DNA of 25,239 bases from Candidatus Krumholzibacteriia bacterium (GTDB taxonomy: Bacteria; Krumholzibacteriota; Krumholzibacteriia; LZORAL124-64-63). Made by a program: the position numbers and the translations under genes. The stretch covers positions 1-25,239 of the forward strand of contig JAOZJV010000003.1 in NCBI GenBank assembly GCA_029935695.1. The letters run 5' to 3'. Every line of letters starts with the position of its first letter. Position 1 is the stretch's first letter. Shown piece by piece: positions 14,777 through 21,362 of this stretch. The notes under the pieces are model-generated. The model had not been told where the DNA came from, ran no database searches, and saw only the letters and a list, made by a program, of their open reading frames with translations.

Positions 14777-15772
14777 ATGAGTCACTTTCCACCGGAAATG
14801 CAGGGTGAAAAACTAACCCCTCCCCATCATCCTGGCCTGGGTCTGGTGCGCGTCACCGAAGCCGCCGCTCTGGCTGCCGGTCGCTGGATGGGTTTGGCTG
14901 CCGCCACCGCTGCCGACCACGCCGCTCAGGACGCCATGGCCACGGCCATGAACCTGCTGCCCTTGAAAGGCCACATCATCAGCGGCGAAGAGGGTCGGCT
15001 GCACGAACATTCCCCCCTGGACAGCGGCTGTATCGTTGGCACGGGTGAAGGCCCGGTCATGGATGTGGAGCTGAACGCCATCGACGGCGCGAATATGGTC
15101 AGCGAAGGCATGCCCGGGGCCATCAGTGTGGCGGCTTTGTCTCCCGAGGGAACCATGTGGCGACCCGGCCCGGCCATCTACCTGCAGAAACTGGTGGTGG
15201 ACAGGGATGTGGCCAATGAGCTGGGGCCCGAAGCCCTGGACGCTCCACCGGCCTGGACTCTGGCCCTGATCGCCAGGCAAAAAGGCAAAGACATTGGCGA
15301 CCTGGTGGTTTTCGTGCTCAAGCGCCCGCGTCATGAAAAACTTGTGGAAGAAATTCGGCGCGCCGGAGCCAGGGTTTTCCTGCGCGAAGGCGGGGATGTG
15401 GCGGGCTCTCTGATGGCCGGTTACGAAGGCGGCGAAGTGGATGTGCTCATGGGAACTGGTGGTGCCGCCGAGGGTTTGGCTTCTGCCTGCGCCCTGAAAG
15501 TCATGGGCGGGAAGATTCTGGCCCGTATTGACCCTCAAAGCGAAGAAGAAAAACAGGCCTGCAAGGATGCGGGCATGGATATGAAACGCATTCTCACGGC
15601 CGAAGATATGGTCAAGGGAGACTCTGTCTATTTTTCGGCCACCGGCATCACTGACAGTGTGATACTCGAAGGTGTTCATTATCACGGCGATGTGGTGGAA
15701 ACCCACACCCTTATTTTGCGGTCCGAAACAGGTACCAGGCGTATGATCAAAACGGAACACAGGTTGAAGTGA
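14777..15772 (+). CDS. glpX: GlpX-type (class II) fructose-1,6-bisphosphatase homologue with altered metal site
   Basis: Similarity to class II fructose-bisphosphatase runs over the whole length of 331 aa: RVTEAAALAAGRWMG, VGTG, GGAAEG, GDVAGSL, FSATGITD and a C-terminal TGTRRMIKTEH. Family members remove the 1-phosphate of fructose-1,6-bisphosphate (some also sedoheptulose-1,7-bisphosphate) in gluconeogenesis. Against E. coli GlpX as I recall it, D33 and E57 are kept (D47, E71), as is the glutamate in GGAxEG. The GEGEIDEAPM motif, however, is replaced by GEEGRLHEHSP, and DPIEGT reads NAIDGA (N100, D103). Two metal ligands are therefore changed, so activity or substrate may differ; the gene is intact and not decaying. 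It is the first gene of an operon and overlaps the next by 4 nt (GTGA). Confidence 0.85.
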   Translation: MSHFPPEMQGEKLTPPHHPGLGLVRVTEAAALAAGRWMGLAAATAADHAAQDAMATAMNLLPLKGHIISGEEGRLHEHSPLDSGCIVGTGEGPVMDVELNAIDGANMVSEGMPGAISVAALSPEGTMWRPGPAIYLQKLVVDRDVANELGPEALDAPPAWTLALIARQKGKDIGDLVVFVLKRPRHEKLVEEIRRAGARVFLREGGDVAGSLMAGYEGGEVDVLMGTGGAAEGLASACALKVMGGKILARIDPQSEEEKQACKDAGMDMKRILTAEDMVKGDSVYFSATGITDSVILEGVHYHGDVVETHTLILRSETGTRRMIKTEHRLK

Positions 15773-17934
15773 AAGCCAGTCCGGACGGATCCATCAAACC
15801 CGGCTTTTGGGCCGCCATAAAAGATAGGCATCAGGAAGATTCTGCCTTCCTTTTGCATCCTGTCGGCATGCTCAAAAATTACACCCTGGCCAACCTGCGG
15901 CCCGACATGGTGGCCGGTCTGACTGTGGCGGTTGTGCTTCTGCCCCAGGCCATCGCCTACGCCATGATTGCCGAGTTGCCTCCTGAGGTTGGGTTGTACG
16001 CGGCCGTTGTCGGGGCCATTGTGGGCGCGCTGTGGGGCAGCAGTCTGCACCTTCACACCGGGCCCACCAATGCGAGCAGTTTGCTGGTTCTCGCTTCTTT
16101 GGTCACAGTGGCTCAGCCGGGCACTCCTGAGTTTATTGCTGCGGCCGGTTATCTGGCTGTGCTGGTGGGCATCATCAAGCTGGTCATGGGCCTGGCGCGC
16201 CTGGGGGTGCTGGTCAATTTTGTGGCCGACAGCGTTGTGGTGGGGTTCACCGCCGGAGCGGGTATTCTGATCAGTTTGAATCAGCTGAAACATCTTTTCA
16301 GGATTGAGCTGCCCGCGTCACCGGAAATCATTCTGACCATTCAGGCCCTCGTGGCCAGCATCGACCAGCTGCACCAGCCCACCCTCTATCTGGGATTGGG
16401 AACGATTGTTCTGGTGGCCTGCCTCAGACGATTCCTCAGTAAATTTCCCGCTGCCCTGATGGGGATGATTGCGGCGTCCATTATTGTGTGGCTGTTGAAA
16501 CTGGAAACCCAGGGCGTGGAGGTCCTCGGTGCTATTCCCCGCAGCTTGCCACCGCTGACAAGTCTGCCTCTGCTGTCGCCTGACTTGTTGTGGAAACTGA
16601 CTGCCGGCGCTCTGGCTGTTTCGGCCATCGGCCTGGTCGAAGCCATGAGCAGTGCGCGCAATGTCGCCGCCAAGAGTGGACAGCACCTGAATAGTAATCA
16701 GGAATTTGTAGGGCAGGGTCTGGCCAGCATCGTGACGGGGTTTTTCTCCGGTTACGCTGTCAGTGGTTCTTTCACCCGCTCGGCCATCAACTATGAAGCC
16801 GGGGGACGAACACCCCTGGCCAATGTCTTTTCGGGACTTTTTGTGCTGGCCTTCATGCTGGTCTTTGCGCCGCTGGCTGTTTATCTGCCCCGCGCTGCGT
16901 TGGCCGGAGTGCTGTTGGTGACGGCTTTCGGCATGGTCGATCGTCGGGAGATGAAGAAGATTCTGTACACCAGCCGGGGCGACAGCTCGGTGATGATTTC
17001 CACCATGTTTGCCACCGTGCTGCTGCCCCTGGAGTTTGCCGTGCTGGCGGGTATGCTGGTATCTTTCGCCCGGTATCTCATCAAGACATCCACTCCGACG
17101 GTGGAGGCGGTGGTGCCTGATCAGAGGTTCCTGCGTTTCGAGCTCCCTGGCCGGCGCGCCGTGTGTCCGCAGTTGGGCATCATCCGGGTGGAAGGGTCGT
17201 TGTATTTTGGCGCGGTGCATCATGTGGAGAAGATGATCCACCAAAACCAGGAAGCCAATCCTCGTCAGAAATTCCTTCTGCTGCGACTGCAAATGGTGGA
17301 TCATTGCGACGTCAGCGGCATCCACATGCTTGGCGGAGTGGTGGCCAGTTACCGGCGGCGCGGGGGTGATGTTTTTCTCGATGGTGTGCGTCCCAAGGTG
17401 ATTGACATGATGCATCTTTATGGTTTCGACGAGGTGCTCGGTTACCGGAACATTCTCAACGAAGAAGACACCATCAGCTATCTCTTTCACAAGTTGTTGC
17501 ATCCCGGCTTCTGTGTTTATGAATGCCAGGAAAGAGTTTTTGCCGAATGTCAGGCTCTGCCCAAGGATGATCACGCAGCCAATTTACCCGAAGATACCGA
17601 CCTTTCCGACCACGAAATCGAACAGATCAATCCCACGGCCCTGAAGCTCATCATGGAGGATCCCGAGGATGAACTGTTCCTTATTGATGTGCGTGAACCT
17701 ACGGAATACAGGAAGTGGCACATTCCCGGGTCGGTCAATATGCCTTTGCGTAATCTGGTAGATTATGTGCCTGTCATGACCACGGACCAGTCCGTGGTTT
17801 TTGTCAGCCGCATCGGACGGCGCAGCACTCTGGCCTTGGTTGTTTTTCCGGGTTGCGACACGCACCGGGTGTTCAATCTCAAAGGTGGCATGCTGGCCTG
17901 GGAGGCTGCCGGGTTCCCTCTGGCGGTGGAGTAA
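15769..17934 (+). CDS. SulP-family anion transporter with STAS and rhodanese-like domains
   Basis: Residues ~35-440 form the SulP membrane domain: MVAGLTVAVVLLPQAIAYAM is the family signature in the first segments, and GSFTRSAINYEAGGRTPLAN is the conserved central motif. A STAS domain follows at ~465-575 (VEGSLYFGAVHHVEKM, DHCDVSGIHML). A rhodanese-like domain occupies ~620-720 (LFLIDVREPTEYRKWHIPGSVNMP and FNLKGGMLAWEAAGFPL). SulP proteins carry sulfate, bicarbonate or related anions. The rhodanese active loop reads VSRIGRRS, with Ser680 where the catalytic Cys of CRxGxRS should be, so sulfur transfer is unlikely and the domain is probably structural or regulatory. The GTG start overlaps the glpX-like stop, giving coupling. 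Substrate not predictable; SulP-STAS-rhodanese fusions exist in other bacteria. Confidence 0.9.
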   Translation: MKASPDGSIKPGFWAAIKDRHQEDSAFLLHPVGMLKNYTLANLRPDMVAGLTVAVVLLPQAIAYAMIAELPPEVGLYAAVVGAIVGALWGSSLHLHTGPTNASSLLVLASLVTVAQPGTPEFIAAAGYLAVLVGIIKLVMGLARLGVLVNFVADSVVVGFTAGAGILISLNQLKHLFRIELPASPEIILTIQALVASIDQLHQPTLYLGLGTIVLVACLRRFLSKFPAALMGMIAASIIVWLLKLETQGVEVLGAIPRSLPPLTSLPLLSPDLLWKLTAGALAVSAIGLVEAMSSARNVAAKSGQHLNSNQEFVGQGLASIVTGFFSGYAVSGSFTRSAINYEAGGRTPLANVFSGLFVLAFMLVFAPLAVYLPRAALAGVLLVTAFGMVDRREMKKILYTSRGDSSVMISTMFATVLLPLEFAVLAGMLVSFARYLIKTSTPTVEAVVPDQRFLRFELPGRRAVCPQLGIIRVEGSLYFGAVHHVEKMIHQNQEANPRQKFLLLRLQMVDHCDVSGIHMLGGVVASYRRRGGDVFLDGVRPKVIDMMHLYGFDEVLGYRNILNEEDTISYLFHKLLHPGFCVYECQERVFAECQALPKDDHAANLPEDTDLSDHEIEQINPTALKLIMEDPEDELFLIDVREPTEYRKWHIPGSVNMPLRNLVDYVPVMTTDQSVVFVSRIGRRSTLALVVFPGCDTHRVFNLKGGMLAWEAAGFPLAVE

Positions 17935-17940
17935 TATCGG

Positions 17941-18831
17941 GTGAACAATCAACGCAAAGCCATGGTTTTTGGTCTGCTGGCGGTGCTGGCCTGGTCCACT
18001 GTGGCCACAGCCTTCAAGCTGGCCCTGCAGCGTATGGATCATTTCCAGCTGCTTTTCCTGGCCAATGTGTTTTCTCTGGCGGCCCTGGGGCTGGTGCTTG
18101 CAGTTCAGCGCCGATTGGGATTGTTATTGCAGGTTGATCGCCGGACGCTGGGCATGTGCGCCGGGCTGGGATTGCTCAATCCGTTCTTCTATTATCTGGT
18201 TCTGTTCAAGGCTTACGCGTTGTTGCCGGCCCAGGTGGCCCAGCCATTGAATTTCACCTGGGCTCTTACAATGGCCTGGTTGGCCATCCCCGTTCTGGGC
18301 CAGCGTCTGCGTCTGCGGGATGCATTGGCGGGCATCGTCTGTTACAGCGGAGTTCTGGTCATCACCACAGGCGGTGATTTGCGCTCCATGCAGATAGACA
18401 GTGTCCCGGGAGTGGTCCTGGCTCTGGGCAGCACCCTGATCTGGGCTCTGTACTGGCTGGCAAACGCGCGCATGCGTTTTGACCCGGTGGCTGGACTTTT
18501 TCTGGGTTTTCTTTTTTCCCTGTTGCCGGTCACTGCGGTGAATTGGCTGTTTTCCGATTTTCAAATTTCTGCCACCGGCTTGGCTCTGGGCGCCTACGTC
18601 GGTGCTATGGAGATGGGCTTTACTTTCGTTCTCTGGCTGACGGCCATGCGCCTGACCACATCCACGGCACGTATTGCAAACCTGATTTTTCTGGCGCCGT
18701 TTCTCAGTCTGGTCTTCATTCACTTCGTTCTGGGTGAGCACTTGCGCGCCGCCACGGTGCCGGGTCTGATCCTGATTGTGGCAGGTTTGTGGTATCAGTC
18801 AGCCGGGAAAAACAAAGAGGAATTGGTATGA
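17941..18831 (+). CDS. EamA/DMT-superfamily transporter
   Basis: The 296-aa protein has about ten membrane helices in two EamA repeats (residues ~8-140 and ~150-288). The first repeat contains the typical WSTVATAFKLAL and ALLPAQVAQPLNFTWALTMAWLAI segments; the second has GSTLIWALYWLANAR. EamA proteins export amino acids, metabolites or drugs; the substrate cannot be told here. The GTG start has GGAG 9 nt upstream and lies 6 nt after the SulP stop; ATG 17962 is a shorter alternative. It overlaps the downstream hydrolase gene by ATGA. The compact packing places it in the operon running from the glpX-like gene to the hydrolase. Confidence 0.88.
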   Translation: MNNQRKAMVFGLLAVLAWSTVATAFKLALQRMDHFQLLFLANVFSLAALGLVLAVQRRLGLLLQVDRRTLGMCAGLGLLNPFFYYLVLFKAYALLPAQVAQPLNFTWALTMAWLAIPVLGQRLRLRDALAGIVCYSGVLVITTGGDLRSMQIDSVPGVVLALGSTLIWALYWLANARMRFDPVAGLFLGFLFSLLPVTAVNWLFSDFQISATGLALGAYVGAMEMGFTFVLWLTAMRLTTSTARIANLIFLAPFLSLVFIHFVLGEHLRAATVPGLILIVAGLWYQSAGKNKEELV

Positions 18832-19619
18832 TGATTCACCGTCACGAAAACGGCATGTTTGTGCGTGAGTGGGCACCAAAAAATCCTGAGGGCGTGGTGC
18901 TCTTTATTCATGGCCTTGGCGAGTCGGGTTTGTGCTTCGAGCATCTGCTGATGCGGTCGGAATTGGCGGACCACCGCCTTCTGGTTCCCGACCTGCCTGG
19001 TTACGGTCGCAGTCCCTGGACTGAGGATGACGCTCTTTCTCTGGAGGAGCAGGCAGACCACCTGGCTTCCTGGCTGCAGCATTTGCACATACCCAGGGTG
19101 ATTGTTCTGGGTCACAGCATGGGTGGGGTTGTGGCTTTGCTCCTGGCTGAACGTCACCCGGGGTTGGTCAGCTTCATCATCGATGTGGATGGCAACAAAA
19201 GCCCGGCCGACTGTGTGTTCAGCAGCCAGGCCGCGCGTTATGAACTGAGAGATTTTGTGCAGGGCGGTTTTGACACCATGCGCAACACGATTTTTGACCG
19301 CGGCATCGAAGATGCAGCCCAGCGTGGATACTATGTGAGTCTGCGTTTGAGCGATCCCCGGGCTTACCACCGCAACAGTCTGGATTTGATGGAAATTTCA
19401 GAAACAGAAACCATGGCGGGCAGATTGGCAAAACTGGACAATCCTTCGGTTTATATCGCGGGGGTTCCGGGAGGCGTTTCAGCCCATTCCCGGCAATTGC
19501 TCCAGGGGGCAAAGGTGCCAATACGGGACATCAGCCCGTCGGGTCACTGGCCGTTTATCGATCAAACTGAAGATTTTCTCTCCCTGCTGGTGGAAATACT
19601 CCACAATCAACCCCGATAA
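18828..19619 (+). CDS. Alpha/beta-hydrolase fold protein
   Basis: This 263-aa single-domain enzyme has the oxyanion motif FIHGLGESG, the nucleophile elbow GHSMGG (Ser97) and catalytic His240 in SGHWPF; the acid is probably an Asp on the strand between. No signal peptide, so it acts in the cytoplasm. The substrate (ester, lactone or thioester) is not predictable from these motifs. The ATG is within ATGATGA, overlapping the transporter stop by 4 nt, with AGAGG 7 nt upstream; the open frame extends further upstream only into the transporter gene. It is the last gene of the operon; no obvious terminator directly follows. Pairing with an EamA exporter could mean it makes or clears the exported compound, which is only a guess. 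Confidence 0.85.
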   Translation: MMIHRHENGMFVREWAPKNPEGVVLFIHGLGESGLCFEHLLMRSELADHRLLVPDLPGYGRSPWTEDDALSLEEQADHLASWLQHLHIPRVIVLGHSMGGVVALLLAERHPGLVSFIIDVDGNKSPADCVFSSQAARYELRDFVQGGFDTMRNTIFDRGIEDAAQRGYYVSLRLSDPRAYHRNSLDLMEISETETMAGRLAKLDNPSVYIAGVPGGVSAHSRQLLQGAKVPIRDISPSGHWPFIDQTEDFLSLLVEILHNQPR

Positions 19620-19638
19620 CCCCTTAGAGTTTTTGATG

Positions 19639-19698
19639 AAAAAGTGTCCCATTGTCTCATTTATTGATCAGGATGGGACACAATAGCGGGACACTTTT
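19639..19698. promoter_or_regulatory. Cluster of GTGTCCC/GGGACAC half-sites (candidate enhancer for sigma-54 activator)
   Basis: GTGTCCCAT (19644-19652) is mirrored by ATGGGACAC (19673-19681), and AAAAGTGTCCC (19640-19650) by GGGACACTTTT (19688-19698). A degenerate copy TGTCTCAT follows the first. The cluster lies about 120-175 nt upstream of the predicted sigma-54 start site, the normal place for an upstream activating sequence. Confidence 0.6.
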
Positions 19699-19775
19699 AA
19701 AGGTTTTTGACCATGCAATAATTGAACAAATGTCATGCCGTTTGCGTAACCCGTTGTGTTGGGGTATGTTGTGTT

Positions 19776-19784
19776 GTGTCCCAT
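19776..19784 (+). promoter_or_regulatory. Additional GTGTCCCAT half-site next to the -24 box
   Basis: A third exact GTGTCCCAT ends 5 nt before the sigma-54 promoter. It is the same word as in the upstream cluster, so the activator may also bind at, or repress from, the promoter. Confidence 0.45.
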
Positions 19785-19789
19785 GTTTT

Positions 19790-19805
19790 TGGCATCACAC
19801 TTGCA
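19790..19805 (+). promoter_or_regulatory. Sigma-54 (-24/-12) promoter in the gap before ilvE
   Basis: TGGCATCACACTTGCA has GG and GC exactly 10 nt apart and matches TGGCAC-N5-TTGCA at nearly every conserved position. The predicted start is near 19816. No coding frame follows before the terminator at 19911-19954. Confidence 0.75.
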
Positions 19806-19815
19806 ACTCTTGGAG

Positions 19816-19954
19816 CGTAACGCCTCCTGAACCCGGCCATTTTGAGCGAGGGGCCGGATTCAAAAAGCAGCGGGGCCGGAAGGGCGAACCCGGCTCCGCT
19901 GCCCCCCCTAAACTCGGATGGTCTCTGGCAAGTGAACCATCCGAGTTTTCTTTT
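19816..19954 (+). ncRNA. Predicted sigma-54-dependent structured small RNA
   Basis: Between the sigma-54 promoter and an intrinsic terminator lies a ~139-nt segment with no convincing ORF but strong predicted structure. Hairpin 1 pairs 19829-19838 with 19852-19861 (CCGGCC core, one mismatch). Hairpin 2 pairs 19867-19879 with 19890-19902 (13 bp including one G-U, 10-nt loop). Hairpin 3 is the terminator. Four GGA triplets occur (near 19812, which may precede the start site, and at 19856, 19878, 19916), which might bind CsrA/RsmA. An alternative is that this is the 5' leader of ilvE and the hairpin is an attenuator. No known RNA family was recognised. Everything here is inferred from sequence pattern. 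Confidence 0.5.
19911..19954 (+). terminator. Intrinsic terminator of the predicted small RNA
   Basis: AACTCGGATGGT (19911-19922) pairs perfectly with ACCATCCGAGTT (19936-19947) over a 13-nt loop and is followed by TTCTTTT. Confidence 0.85.
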
Positions 19955-20027
19955 GCCCAACAGGCACTCTGGGACCCTTCTTGATTTCAGCCTCACAATT
20001 GACGAAATTTAAACAGTGGAAGCCCTT

Positions 20028-20055
20028 AAAACGGGGGTATTTCCCCCTTGTTTTT
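20028..20055 (+). terminator. Second terminator-like hairpin directly before ilvE
   Basis: GGGGG (20033-20037) pairs with CCCCC (20043-20047) over a TATTT loop. AAAAC before and GTTTT after can extend the stem past a 2-nt bulge, and a T-rich run follows. It ends 27 nt before the ilvE start, so it is either a fail-safe terminator for upstream transcripts or an attenuator in the ilvE leader. Confidence 0.55.
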
Positions 20056-20082
20056 CGTTGCACCAACCTCAAGGAGATCGGG

Positions 20083-21156
20083 ATGGCTATCAAGATTACC
20101 AGAAATCAGAACCCTCGGCCCGCGCCCACCGGCAATTATGGTTTCGGTTCCATCTTCACACCGCATATGTTCCGCATGGATTACAAAGATGGTGTCTGGG
20201 GTGATCCCACTATCGTGCCTTATGGTCCTTTCAGCCTGGATCCGGCCGCCAAAGTGCTGCACTACGGACAGGAAATTTTTGAAGGCATGAAGGCCTACCT
20301 GAATCCCGGGGACAATTCCGTGCATATGTTCCGGCCGGATATGAACATCCGCCGCTTCAATACTTCCTGCGAGCGCATGTGCATGCCCACCGTGGATGAA
20401 GATCTGTTTCTGCAGGCTCTGGAAACACTGATTGATCTGGACCGCGAGTGGGTGCCCGAAAGTCCCAATGCTCTGTACATCCGCCCGACCATGATCAGCA
20501 CCCAGGTTGGCCTGGGCGTGAAAGCCAGCACCGAATACATCTTCTACATCATCATTGGTCCGGTTGGTTCCTACTTTGCCGGCGGCATTTCGCCCCTGCG
20601 TTTGCGGGTGGAAGAACGTTACGTGCGTTCGGCTCCCGGTGGTGTGGGTTATGCTAAAACCGGCGGCAACTATGCGGCTTCCCTGTTGCCTATCCAGCTG
20701 GCTCAGCAAGACGGCTTCGACCAGATCATCTGGCTTGATGCCAAAGAGATGAAAACTGTCGAAGAGATGGGGGCCATGAACATTGCTTTCGTCTACGAAG
20801 ACAAAATCATCACCGCTCCCACCGGCGACACCATCCTCAACGGCGTGACCCGCGATTCCGTGGGTGTGCTTTTGAACGATATGGGTTACAATTGGGTGGA
20901 AGAGCATCCCGGCATTGCCGAGGTTTGCGAAGACGCGCGCACGGGAAAATTGAAAGAAGTGCTTGCCTGTGGAACCGCTGCAGTGGTCACCCCGGTAGGG
21001 GTCATCCATTACCAGGGCGCCGACCACAAGATCGGTGATGGCGGCGAAGGCACGTTGACGAAAAAATTGCGGGAAACCCTGACGGGAATCCACACCGGTG
21101 GCAGTGAGCTGCACCCGGAGTGGGTCCACAAGGTGCCCGCCGACGAAAACGTCTGA
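20083..21156 (+). CDS. ilvE: Branched-chain amino acid aminotransferase
   Basis: This 357-aa fold-type IV PLP enzyme has the long type of BCAT sequence (eukaryote/Bacillus-like length). Motifs include VLHYGQEIFEGMKAY near the N-terminus, YIRPTMI, and the PLP lysine K192 in GYAKTGGNYAAS. EMGAMNIAF follows, then the phosphate-binding TGDTILNGVTRDS and a C-terminal CGTAAVVTPVG. It interconverts Leu, Ile and Val with their 2-oxo acids using glutamate/2-oxoglutarate. The ATG has AAGGAG 6 nt upstream; the frame is open 34 codons further but those run through the GGGGG hairpin. It is monocistronic: a terminator-like hairpin just upstream and a terminator downstream. Its promoter is not obvious and may be the sigma-54 promoter at 19790. 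Confidence 0.95.
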   Translation: MAIKITRNQNPRPAPTGNYGFGSIFTPHMFRMDYKDGVWGDPTIVPYGPFSLDPAAKVLHYGQEIFEGMKAYLNPGDNSVHMFRPDMNIRRFNTSCERMCMPTVDEDLFLQALETLIDLDREWVPESPNALYIRPTMISTQVGLGVKASTEYIFYIIIGPVGSYFAGGISPLRLRVEERYVRSAPGGVGYAKTGGNYAASLLPIQLAQQDGFDQIIWLDAKEMKTVEEMGAMNIAFVYEDKIITAPTGDTILNGVTRDSVGVLLNDMGYNWVEEHPGIAEVCEDARTGKLKEVLACGTAAVVTPVGVIHYQGADHKIGDGGEGTLTKKLRETLTGIHTGGSELHPEWVHKVPADENV

Positions 21157-21183
21157 TCCGGAGTTTCGGATCCGAGAGTTTTC

Positions 21184-21224
21184 CCAGGAGCCTGTTCCCA
21201 ATTGGGGGCAGGCTCCTGGCTTTT
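21184..21224 (+). terminator. Intrinsic terminator after ilvE
   Basis: CCAGGAGCCTG (21184-21194) pairs perfectly with CAGGCTCCTGG (21209-21219), the loop itself containing CCCAATTGGG; CTTTT follows. A smaller hairpin GATCCG/CGGATC lies just before it. Confidence 0.8.
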
Positions 21225-21350
21225 AGTAGCGAGATTGGTCCAACAGGCAGGCCAGGTGCAGCAGACTAAATTAGTGAAAAGAAAATTTTTAAAACCCCGA
21301 TGTTGGATTGTCCAGTTATATGGGGAACATACAGGCAATGGTAAGAGGTG

Positions 21351-21356
21351 AAGGAG
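21351..21356 (+). promoter_or_regulatory. Ribosome binding site deciding the start of the LVIVD protein
   Basis: AAGGAG lies 6 nt before GTG 21363. The longer frame's GTG at 21348 would place this site inside the gene and has a poorer site of its own. Confidence 0.6.
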
Positions 21357-21362
21357 AGATTT

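Noticed and set aside
14777..15772. glpX-like gene as a pseudogene
   Set aside because: The frame is full length with conserved C-terminal motifs and is coupled to the next gene; only selected active-site residues differ.
19652..19984. Plus-strand frame of 110 codons in the gap before ilvE
   Set aside because: It runs through the sigma-54 promoter, the GC hairpins and the terminator, has no ribosome binding site, and its composition is unlike the neighbouring proteins.
19816..20082. T-box or branched-chain leader-peptide attenuator for ilvE
   Set aside because: No T-box core motif and no short ORF rich in Leu/Ile/Val codons was found; only terminator hairpins are supported.
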